Shown here: positions 42,611 to 48,662 of the stretch, piece by piece | Layout: each line of letters opens with the position of its first letter | How positions within the stretch are numbered: the first letter of the stretch is position 1 | Assembly: GCA_001689405.1 (NCBI GenBank) | Contig: LUJO01000032.1 | Location: 1 to 48,662 of the forward strand | DNA: 48,662 bases | Source of the DNA: Candidatus Homeothermus arabinoxylanisolvens | GTDB lineage: Bacteria > Bacteroidota > Bacteroidia > Bacteroidales > Muribaculaceae | Reading direction: 5' to 3' | Program-made: the position numbers and the translations under genes | Notes under the pieces: model-generated | Database searches by the model: none | Told to the model about the DNA's origin: nothing | The model's input: the letters and a program-made list of their open reading frames with translations, nothing else

Positions 42611-43744
42611 CACCCCTTTCGTGCTCGGCAGCGTGAAGTGGAGCGGGTCGCGCTTGACCGCTTGACGCAGCGCCCGCGCAAACGCCTTGAATATGCCTTC
42701 TATCTTGTGGTGCTCGTTTGTGCCCTCTGCCCTTATGAACAGATTTATCAGGGCGTTGTCGCTCAATGACTTGAAAAAGTGGAGAAACATCTCCGTCGGC
42801 ATGTCGCCGATGCGTTCGCGGTGAAACTCCGCATTCCACACGAGCCACGGACGACCTCCGAAGTCAAGCGCCACCGTGCACAGGCAGTCATCCATCGGCA
42901 GCACGAAGCCGTAGCGCTCTATGCCTCGCTTGTCGCCGAGAGCCTCGCGTATGGCTTGTCCGAGCGCTATGCCTGTATCCTCTATGGTGTGGTGTTCGTC
43001 CACGTTCAGGTCACCCGATGTCTTTATCGTCAGGTCTATGCCCGAGTGGCGGGCTATCTGGTCGAGCATGTGGTCAAAGAAGCCGAGGCCTGTGCTGATG
43101 TCGCTTCGGCCGCTGCCGTCAAGGTTGACGGTTATGTCTATACGTGTCTCGGCCGTATGTCGTTTTACGGTTGATTTGCGTGTGCCTCCCTGAAGTATGG
43201 TCACTATTTTGTCCCATGACGGAGTCACGGCTTCCACCGTGTCGTCAAGTCCGGCACTCTTTATCTCGTCGAGAAGGCTGTCGTCGGGTTCGCGCAGCAG
43301 TATGGCCTTTGCGCCGAGATTGCGGGCCAGCATGGCGTCCGTGAACCGGTCGCCTATCACGTAGCTACCCGCAAGGTCGTGGTCGCCTGACATGTACTTG
43401 CCTAAAAGCGCCGTGCCGGGCTTGCGTGTCGGCGAGTTTTCTTCGGGAAATGTCCGGTCTATGATTATGTCGTCCCACTCCACGCCTTCGTTGCCGAATG
43501 TCTTCAGCATCTTGTTGTGGGCCGGCCAAAATGTGTCCTCCGGGAAGCTGTCGGTGCCCAGTCCGTCCTGATTTGTTACCATCACGAGCTTGTAGGGCAG
43601 TCTTGACGCTATGAAGTGCATGGCCCGCAGAGCGCCGGGCACGAGTTCGAGCTTTTCGAGAGAGTCCACTTGGTAGTCGACCGGCGGTTCGGTTATGAGT
43701 GTGCCGTCGCGGTCTATAAACAATACTCGGGGTTTATGCTCCAT
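42605..43744 (-). CDS. hisB: Bifunctional histidinol-phosphatase / imidazoleglycerol-phosphate dehydratase
   Basis: A 379-residue fusion enzyme for two histidine-pathway steps. The N-terminal HAD phosphatase (about 1-165) has DRDGT with Asp11 and Asp13, VTNQDGLG and KPGTALL. The C-terminal dehydratase (about 185-379) has FFDHMLDQIARH, DEHHTIEDTG and EGTNEHHKIEG, the His/Glu metal sites of the family. The fusion type is the same as in E. coli. It overlaps hisC by 11 bases and is the last gene of the hisGDCB transcript. The 3' end overlaps the convergent permease gene by 6 bases, so no terminator fits between them. Confidence 0.96.
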   Translation of the reverse strand: MEHKPRVLFIDRDGTLITEPPVDYQVDSLEKLELVPGALRAMHFIASRLPYKLVMVTNQDGLGTDSFPEDTFWPAHNKMLKTFGNEGVEWDDIIIDRTFPEENSPTRKPGTALLGKYMSGDHDLAGSYVIGDRFTDAMLARNLGAKAILLREPDDSLLDEIKSAGLDDTVEAVTPSWDKIVTILQGGTRKSTVKRHTAETRIDITVNLDGSGRSDISTGLGFFDHMLDQIARHSGIDLTIKTSGDLNVDEHHTIEDTGIALGQAIREALGDKRGIERYGFVLPMDDCLCTVALDFGGRPWLVWNAEFHRERIGDMPTEMFLHFFKSLSDNALINLFIRAEGTNEHHKIEGIFKAFARALRQAVKRDPLHFTLPSTKGVL

Positions 43745-44780
43745 ATCGCGATATCTTTTCGATTAGCAGTTCGTTTTCTTCATCTGACCCTACGGTTATG
43801 CGCAGGCAGTTGCCGCACAGGTTGACGCGCGAGCGGTTGCGTACTATTACTCCCTCCTCTTTCAGCTTGCGGTACATGGTGTCGGCATCGGTAAACTCGG
43901 CCAGCAGGAAGTTGGCGTCTGACCGGTGTACTTTCACCACGCAGGGCAGCGATTCGAGCCTGTCCGCAAGCATGTCGCGGGCGTCTATGAGTTCGTTGAC
44001 AACGGCTTTTACCCTGTCGCTGTCGTCGAGTACGCGGATTGCCTCGCGCTGTGTCAGTATGTTTATGTTGTACGGGTACTTGACCTTGTTGAATATGTCG
44101 ATTATCTCGGGCGAGGCATATGCTATGCCGAGGCGCATGGCGGCCGAAGCCCATGCTTTGGAGAATGTCTGCATGACTATCATGCGGGGCAGCTCGTCGA
44201 GAAGCGGCAGCATGGACCCTTCGGGCGAGAAGTCGACATACGCTTCGTCGACAACGGTTATGCCGTGGAAGCGGCGGCCTATGTCGTGCAGGAGCGCCCG
44301 TGGAAATGCGTTGCCTGTAGGATTGTTGGGCGAGCATATCCAAAGTACTTTGGTCTTGGAGTCGGTGGCGGCGAGCAGTCGTTCCGCGTCAAGCGTGTAG
44401 TCTGGGTTGAGCGCTACCGTGCGGTACTCTACGTCGTTTATGTCGGCACACACCTTGTACATGCCGTAAGTCGGGTCTATGGCTACGACGTTGTCGATGC
44501 CCGGGCGGCAGAACACTCTGTAGCAGATATCGATGCATTCGTCGCTTCCTACGCCGAGAAATATCCTGTCGGTGCTGACCCTGCGCAGTGCGCCGAGCCG
44601 CCGCTTGACTTCGAGCTGCAGCGGGTCGGGATAACGGTTCAGCCCTTCGATGCGGCTGTTTTCATTGGCGTCGAGCCATGCTCTGGCCTCGCCGCTGTAC
44701 TCGTTTCGCGCGCAGGTGTAGGGTGCGAGGTTAAGTATGTTGGGTCTTACGAGTTCTTGCAGTTTCATAATCGGTGTCAT
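43734..44780 (-). CDS. hisC: Histidinol-phosphate aminotransferase
   Basis: A 348-residue PLP enzyme of fold type I that converts imidazole-acetol phosphate to histidinol phosphate. Visible motifs are LDANENSRIEGLNRYPDP, LGVGSDECID, WICSPNNPTGNAFP, VVDEAYVDFSPEGS and the Schiff-base Lys208 in TFSKAWASAAMRLG. The start ATG (44780) overlaps the hisD stop as ATGA; the ATG four codons later is an alternative. The end overlaps hisB. It is slightly shorter than E. coli HisC (356) and intact. Confidence 0.96.
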   Translation of the reverse strand: MTPIMKLQELVRPNILNLAPYTCARNEYSGEARAWLDANENSRIEGLNRYPDPLQLEVKRRLGALRRVSTDRIFLGVGSDECIDICYRVFCRPGIDNVVAIDPTYGMYKVCADINDVEYRTVALNPDYTLDAERLLAATDSKTKVLWICSPNNPTGNAFPRALLHDIGRRFHGITVVDEAYVDFSPEGSMLPLLDELPRMIVMQTFSKAWASAAMRLGIAYASPEIIDIFNKVKYPYNINILTQREAIRVLDDSDRVKAVVNELIDARDMLADRLESLPCVVKVHRSDANFLLAEFTDADTMYRKLKEEGVIVRNRSRVNLCGNCLRITVGSDEENELLIEKISRYGA

Positions 44781-46066
44781 TTTGTGATTGCGCTGAGCCG
44801 CAGGGTCATGGCGAGTTTGTGGGCCATGAGGTCTTCGTTTTCGGCCATTACCTCGACTGCGTGTCCTATCGAGGCTATGCCTTGCGGTGTGAGCTTCTGG
44901 AATGTTATCTTTTTCATAAAGCTGTCGGTGTTCACACCGCTGTAGGCGCGGGCATATCCCGACGTGGGCAGAGTGTGGTTGGTGCCCGACGCATAGTCAC
45001 CGGCGCTTTCCGGCGACCACGGGCCTATGAATACCGATCCGGCGTTGGTGACTTTCTCTGCAAGCGTGTCGGCTTGGCGGTGGTTGATGATAAGGTGTTC
45101 GGGCGCGTACATGTTGCTGAACGCCATCATCTCGTCTGTGTCGTGGAGCAGTATCACGCGGCTGTGTGTGAGCGACCGGCCTATCATGTCCTGACGCGGA
45201 AGCGAAGCCATAAGCCTGTTGATGACTCCGGGTAGAGCGTCGGCGAGCCGCTCCGAGTCGGTAAGCAGTATCGACTGGCTGTCAGGCCCGTGCTCGGCCT
45301 GCGACAGAAAGTCGGCGGCTACAAATTCGGCATCGGCCGAGTCGTCGGCTATCACAAGCACTTCCGAAGGTCCGGCGGGCATGTCTATCGCCACATTGCG
45401 TCGGCTTACCTGCTGTTTTGCCTCCATGACAAAACGGTTGCCCGGGCCGAATATCTTGTCGACTTTCGGCACGCTTGCGGTGCCTGTGGCCATGGCTGCT
45501 ATGGCCTGAGCGCCGCCGGTCTTGAATATGCGCTTTACCCCAGACAGGCGCGCTGCGTACAGGATTGCGGGGTGCACCGACCCGTCTTTGGCGGGAGGTG
45601 TGCAGAGTATCGTCTCCCGGCATCCGGCTATCCGGGCCGGAATGGCGAGCATGAGCACGGTGGAGAACAGGGGCGAGTTGCCTCCGGGTATGTAGAGTCC
45701 CACACGCTCTATAGGTACGGCGCGCTGCACGCATCTTACTCCCGGTGCGGTCTCGACCTCCACGGGAGTCATCATCTGCGCTTCGTGAAACGCCGCAATG
45801 TTTCCGGCCGCCTGATTTATGGCGGTCTTGAGCTCGTCGCTTATGGCGGTTTCGGCATAGTCGAGCTCTTCTGCGGTCACTTCGAGTGAGGACAGAGAGG
45901 CGCCGGTAAAGCGCTTCTCATAGTCCGTGAGCGCTTGGTCGCCGCGTGTCGCCACATCGGCTATTATCTCGGCTACGGTAGCGGTCACTTCGGCGGCTTT
46001 GTCGGCGAGAGCGCGCCGGCAAAGACCGTCCCATGAGTCTTTCGGGGGATATTTTATCATTTCCAT
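44777..46066 (-). CDS. hisD: Histidinol dehydrogenase
   Basis: A 429-residue enzyme oxidising histidinol to histidine in two NAD-dependent steps, with zinc. Motifs are YIPGGNSPLFSTVLM, KIFGPGNRFVMEAKQ, AEHGPDSQ, the catalytic pair in APEHLI, and zinc-ligand segment GDYASGTNHTLPTSGY. I chose the ATG at 46066 (MEMIKYPPKDSW), two bases after the hisG stop and matching the usual length. A longer frame to 46147 gives an Arg/His-rich unlikely leader inside hisG. Confidence 0.96.
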   Translation of the reverse strand: MEMIKYPPKDSWDGLCRRALADKAAEVTATVAEIIADVATRGDQALTDYEKRFTGASLSSLEVTAEELDYAETAISDELKTAINQAAGNIAAFHEAQMMTPVEVETAPGVRCVQRAVPIERVGLYIPGGNSPLFSTVLMLAIPARIAGCRETILCTPPAKDGSVHPAILYAARLSGVKRIFKTGGAQAIAAMATGTASVPKVDKIFGPGNRFVMEAKQQVSRRNVAIDMPAGPSEVLVIADDSADAEFVAADFLSQAEHGPDSQSILLTDSERLADALPGVINRLMASLPRQDMIGRSLTHSRVILLHDTDEMMAFSNMYAPEHLIINHRQADTLAEKVTNAGSVFIGPWSPESAGDYASGTNHTLPTSGYARAYSGVNTDSFMKKITFQKLTPQGIASIGHAVEVMAENEDLMAHKLAMTLRLSAITK

Positions 46067-46068
46067 GA

Positions 46069-46935
46069 CTACAGTATCATCTTTTCTATGTCGAGTGCGA
46101 GTATGCCTTCGGCGCCGGCCGCTTTCAGGCGTCCCACTATCTCCCACAGGCGTTTTTCTTCAAGTACGGAGTGTACCGAACACCAGTCGGCGTTGGCGAG
46201 AGGCAGCACCGTCGGGCTTTTTATGCCGGGCAGTATCGACAGTACCTCGTCAAGCTTCTCCTTAGGTACATTCATAAGTATGTATTTTTTGCCGTCGGCG
46301 GCTTTTACGGCGTTGAAGCGGAACAGCAGTTCGTCGAGAGTGTTCTGCTTGGCGGCTGTAAGCGTATTTCCCGAGGCTTTTATCAGTACGGCTTCGGAGT
46401 CGAGCACGTTCTTGACCTCGACGAGGTTGTTGCTTACGAGCGTCGAGCCCGATGACACGATGTCAAATATGGCATCGGCGAGGCCTATGCCCGGGGCTAT
46501 CTCCACCGAGCCGGTTATGACATGTATGTCGGCCTTTATGCCGTTCTCTTTCAGAAACTTGTCGAGTATGCCGGGGTAGGAGGTAGCTATCTTGCGTCCG
46601 TTGAACCAAGAGAGTCCGTTGTAGTCGATGTGCTGGGGTATGGCGAGCGATATGTGGCAGCGGCTGAAGCCGAGGTTCTTGATGATGTCCACATCCTTGT
46701 CTTTTTCAAGCACTTCGTTCAGGCCCACTATTCCTATGTCGGCCGTGCCGTTGGCTACCGACTCCGGTATGTCGTCGTCGCGTAGAAACAGAAGCTCTAC
46801 CGGAAAATTGCGTGCCGGCACGAGCAGCGTACGCTTGACTGCGGTGAGTTTGATGCCCGATTCTCCGAGCAGTTCCATCGTTTCGTCATAAAGCCGTCCT
46901 TTGGACTGGACAGCGATTCTGAGTTTTGTTTCCAT
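46069..46935 (-). CDS. hisG: ATP phosphoribosyltransferase, long form
   Basis: A 288-residue enzyme catalysing the first committed step of histidine synthesis. LRIAVQSKGRLYDETMELL, the phosphate-binding VANGTADIGIVGLNEVL and ITGSVEIAPGIGLADAI mark the catalytic domains. The last 80 residues (from about 205: KKYILMNVPKEKLDEVLSILPG) are the regulatory domain of the long form, so feedback by histidine is expected and no HisZ is needed. It is the first structural gene after the His-codon leader and attenuator. Confidence 0.96.
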   Translation of the reverse strand: METKLRIAVQSKGRLYDETMELLGESGIKLTAVKRTLLVPARNFPVELLFLRDDDIPESVANGTADIGIVGLNEVLEKDKDVDIIKNLGFSRCHISLAIPQHIDYNGLSWFNGRKIATSYPGILDKFLKENGIKADIHVITGSVEIAPGIGLADAIFDIVSSGSTLVSNNLVEVKNVLDSEAVLIKASGNTLTAAKQNTLDELLFRFNAVKAADGKKYILMNVPKEKLDEVLSILPGIKSPTVLPLANADWCSVHSVLEEKRLWEIVGRLKAAGAEGILALDIEKMIL

Positions 46936-46957
46936 ATGGTCGTTATCTGTTTTGATT

Positions 46958-47000
46958 GCAAAAATAAATTAAGCCGGTTTCCAATCAAGGAAGCCGGCTT
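46958..47000 (-). terminator. his attenuator (terminator hairpin)
   Basis: On the minus strand AAGCCGGCTTCC (complement of 46989-47000) pairs with GGAAACCGGCTT (complement of 46971-46982) with one C-A mismatch and a 6-base loop. The run AATTTATTTTTG follows. It lies 35 bases before hisG and after the leader peptide, where an attenuator belongs. On the + strand the same stem also has a short T-run. Confidence 0.75.
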
Positions 47001-47048
47001 TTTATCTGGTCAGGCACCGCTGTATAAATGCCGCAAGCCGCCGCTTCC
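46989..47048 (-). promoter_or_regulatory. his antiterminator pairing
   Basis: GGAAGCGGCGGC (complement of 47037-47048, directly after the leader stop codon) can pair with GCCGGCTTCC (complement of 46989-46998), the 5' arm of the terminator, as GGAAGC plus CGGC with a two-G bulge. The pairings exclude each other, as required for attenuation. Confidence 0.6.
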
Positions 47049-47102
47049 TCATTGTAAGAGAAAGTGATGGTGGTGATGCAGATTTAGGCTCGATGTCATC
47101 AT
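47049..47102 (-). CDS. hisL: his operon leader peptide with five consecutive His codons
   Basis: ATG at 47102 opens an 18-codon frame reading MMTSSLNLHHHHHFLLQ then TGA. The five His codons (CAT CAC CAC CAT CAC) occupy 47064-47078. It begins about 22 bases after the predicted transcription start and 114 bases before hisG. Shortage of charged His-tRNA would stall the ribosome on these codons, freeing the adjacent segment for the antiterminator pairing and allowing transcription of hisGDCB. The mechanism is known from enterobacterial his; that it operates here is inferred from the arrangement. The start could also be the second ATG at 47099. Confidence 0.85.
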   Translation of the reverse strand: MMTSSLNLHHHHHFLLQ

Positions 47103-47130
47103 ATTGTCAAACTGTTGTTGCATTTTGCTG

Positions 47131-47138
47131 CAAAAGTA
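47131..47138 (-). promoter_or_regulatory. -7 box of the his operon
   Basis: On the minus strand TACTTTTG fits TAnnTTTG. A TTTG lies 24 bases further upstream, slightly long for the -33 box. Transcription would begin about 22 bases before the leader peptide start. Confidence 0.55.
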
Positions 47139-47217
47139 ACATGAAAAATCCTATAATCCTAACAAATTTCAATAAAAGTGGCCCTAAGGCCCGCGTTTTT
47201 TATTAATATGGTGAAAA

Positions 47218-47249
47218 TTTCGTATTTAGTATCAGAAACTTTAACTTTG
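47218..47249 (+). promoter_or_regulatory. Promoter of the right-end GH43 gene
   Basis: TAACTTTG (47242-47249) fits TAnnTTTG, and TTTC (47218-47221) sits 20 bases upstream. It is divergent from the his promoter. The leader to ATG 47297 is about 40 bases. Confidence 0.6.
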
Positions 47250-47296
47250 TGTTTTGAACTTATAACTGTCATAACCCCATAACCATATACCCTGAA

Positions 47297-48652
47297 ATGT
47301 CATTGCGCAATGCTATCCTGTTGTTGTCCCTGGCGGCAGCGTCATACTCCGCTCCGGCGCAGAATCCGGTGATACGTGACCAGTTTTCGGCCGATCCTAC
47401 GGCGCGTGTGTTCAACGACCGCATGTATCTTTATCCGTCGCATGACATACCCGGCGCTATCGATAAACTCAAGGAGTGGTTCTGTATGGCCGACTATCAT
47501 GTGTTTTCATCCGATAATCTGTGTGACTGGACCGACCATGGCGTGATTGTAAGTCAGGACCGTGTGCCGTGGGTCGATGCCGGTTCCTACACGATGTGGG
47601 CGCCTGACTGCGTGCGCAAAGGCGACATGTATTATTTTTATTTTCCGGCCGCTCCCAATGACGGAGAGCGCGGGTTTAAAGTCGGTGTGGCCCTGTCGCA
47701 CAGTCCTGAAGGCCCGTTCATGCCCATGCGTAAGCCTATTGACGGTATAAACGGCATAGACCCCTGTGTGCTTGTCGATGACGACGGTGCGTCCTACATA
47801 TACTGGGCCGGCATGGGGCTGCGTGGTGCACGTCTCGCCGACGATATGATGTCGCTGGCTTCCGAACCGGTGCTTGTCGGGGGGTTGCCCGAAGGGTTCA
47901 AGGAGGGCCCGTTTGTGTTCAAGCGCGCCGGCAAGTATTATTTCACCTTTCCGTGGGTACAGGACAAGACCGAGACATTGGCTTATGCCATGGGCGATTC
48001 GCCGCTTGGCCCGTTTGAGTTCAAGGGCCTGATTATGGACCAATGGCCCGACGGCTGCTGGACCAACCATCACTCCATCGTGGAGTGGCGCGGCGGGTGG
48101 TATCTGTTCTATCACCACAACGACTATTCGCCCGATTTTGATAAAAACCGCTCGGTGCGCATCGATACACTGGCTTTCAACGACGACGGCACGATACGTA
48201 ATGTGACTCCGACACTGCGGGGTGTGGGAGTGAGCGACGCACGCCGCCGCATACATATCGACCGCTACAGCGACATATCGCCCAAACTTGCACGCGTCGA
48301 CTTCATTGACCCCGCTGACCGCTTCAGGGGCTGGAAGACCGTCATGTCGCGCCGTGGCGCATGGGTACGGTATGACCGTGTGGATTTTGGCGTACGCCCG
48401 GTGACGCATGTCACCGCCCGCGTTAAATCGCCGTCGGGCGGCACGCTTGAAGTATACGCCGGAAGTATGGACGCCGACGGACTCCTTGCGAGTATGACGT
48501 TGCCCCGCAGCGGGCGTTGGACCGATGTTACGCTGCCGGTGACCGCCGCCCCGACGGGTGCCGTAGACCTGTTTGTGCGTCTTGCCGGCGGCAAGGGCGT
48601 GGAGGTCGACTGGATCGGTTTTGACGCGCTGCCGTGTGCATCTAACATTTGA
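47297..48652 (+). CDS. GH43 glycosidase with C-terminal CBM6-like domain, 3' end altered by inserted element
   Basis: A secreted protein of 451 residues with a signal peptide of about 21 residues (MSLRNAILLLSLAAASYSAPA). The GH43 propeller (about 25-315) has Asp33 in SADPTARVF, Asp155 in IDPCVLVDDDG and Glu203 in FKEGPFVFK, plus NHHSIVEW. A CBM6-like sandwich (about 325-443) ends with VDWIGFD. It is more distant from the two left-hand GH43 enzymes than they are from each other. The last few codons and the stop (from 48637) lie inside the inverted repeat shared with the left window edge. The native C-terminus is therefore unknown, though the expected CBM6 end has already been reached and the enzyme may remain functional. 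Confidence 0.9.
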   Translation: MSLRNAILLLSLAAASYSAPAQNPVIRDQFSADPTARVFNDRMYLYPSHDIPGAIDKLKEWFCMADYHVFSSDNLCDWTDHGVIVSQDRVPWVDAGSYTMWAPDCVRKGDMYYFYFPAAPNDGERGFKVGVALSHSPEGPFMPMRKPIDGINGIDPCVLVDDDGASYIYWAGMGLRGARLADDMMSLASEPVLVGGLPEGFKEGPFVFKRAGKYYFTFPWVQDKTETLAYAMGDSPLGPFEFKGLIMDQWPDGCWTNHHSIVEWRGGWYLFYHHNDYSPDFDKNRSVRIDTLAFNDDGTIRNVTPTLRGVGVSDARRRIHIDRYSDISPKLARVDFIDPADRFRGWKTVMSRRGAWVRYDRVDFGVRPVTHVTARVKSPSGGTLEVYAGSMDADGLLASMTLPRSGRWTDVTLPVTAAPTGAVDLFVRLAGGKGVEVDWIGFDALPCASNI

Positions 48653-48662
48653 AAAGGGACCC
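48637..48662. mobile_element. Probable insertion-sequence end (terminal inverted repeat), cut by window end
   Basis: Positions 48637-48659 are the exact reverse complement of 1-23; ACCC-type sequence continues to the window end. It begins 5'-TGCATCTAAC, the TG end matching the CA end at position 23. It starts within the GH43 reading frame and supplies that gene's stop (48650-48652). The flank before it (GCCGTG) and the flank after the left copy (ATCCAA) do not match, so they are not two sides of one simple insertion. Confidence 0.6.

Noticed and set aside
46067..46147. N-terminal extension of hisD
   Set aside because: It lies inside hisG, is Arg/His-rich and would exceed the normal length; the ATG at 46066 is two bases after the hisG stop.
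1..48662. Circular element, with the two ends joining
   Set aside because: The shared sequence is inverted, not direct, and the flanking bases do not form a target duplication, so simple circular closure is not supported.

Overview
The window reads as a contig from a member of the order Bacteroidales. A gut lineage such as Muribaculaceae or Prevotellaceae is plausible, but this is inferred from gene content only. The grounds are Mfa1/Mfa2-type fimbriae with DUF3575 and DUF3868 partners, DUF4836 lipoproteins, many GH43/GH3/GH2 enzymes and repeated -33/-7 promoters of the Bacteroidetes type (TTTG, about 20 nt, TAnnTTTG). Most of the sequence is GC-rich, about 58% in a hand-counted sample. A block at about 26.7-32.5 kb is AT-rich, 32-35% GC in two hand-counted 60-base samples.

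Layout. 1-10,977 (+): a carbohydrate-degradation region with a 5'-truncated GH71/99-like gene, GH43 lipoprotein, GH3 with an inserted PA14 domain, GH2, GH43 with CBM6-like modules and a second GH71/99-like protein. It is consistent with plant cell-wall (arabinoxylan or arabinan type) breakdown, but no SusC/SusD pair or regulator is present. 11,066-17,479 (-): carboxylesterase, AAA ATPase of the DUF4143 type, dipeptide epimerase and glycogen branching enzyme. An 11-copy, 23-bp tandem array abuts the ATPase promoter. 17,711-19,311 (+): SGNH hydrolase and an unknown protein. 19,416-26,478 (-): TPR protein, beta-barrel and GH3 in one operon. 26,701-28,353 (-): a C39/papain-like protein with a coupled 58-aa protein. 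28,512-38,619 (-): a seven-gene Mfa-type fimbrial operon. 39,245-42,610 (+): DUF4836 lipoprotein with an ABC ATPase and permease. 42,605-46,935 (-): hisGDCB, preceded by a leader peptide with five consecutive His codons and an attenuator. 47,297 to the end (+): a third GH43.

Both ends of the window carry the same sequence in inverted orientation (1-23 and 48,637-48,659). It interrupts a coding frame at the left and supplies the stop codon at the right. This looks like the terminal inverted repeat of an insertion sequence at which assembly stopped.

The observations most worth following are the his attenuator, the 23-bp array, the terminal repeats, a G10 tract in the fimbrial/DUF4836 intergenic region, the AT-rich cassette whose edge falls inside a fimbrial gene, and the peptidase-like/58-aa gene pair.
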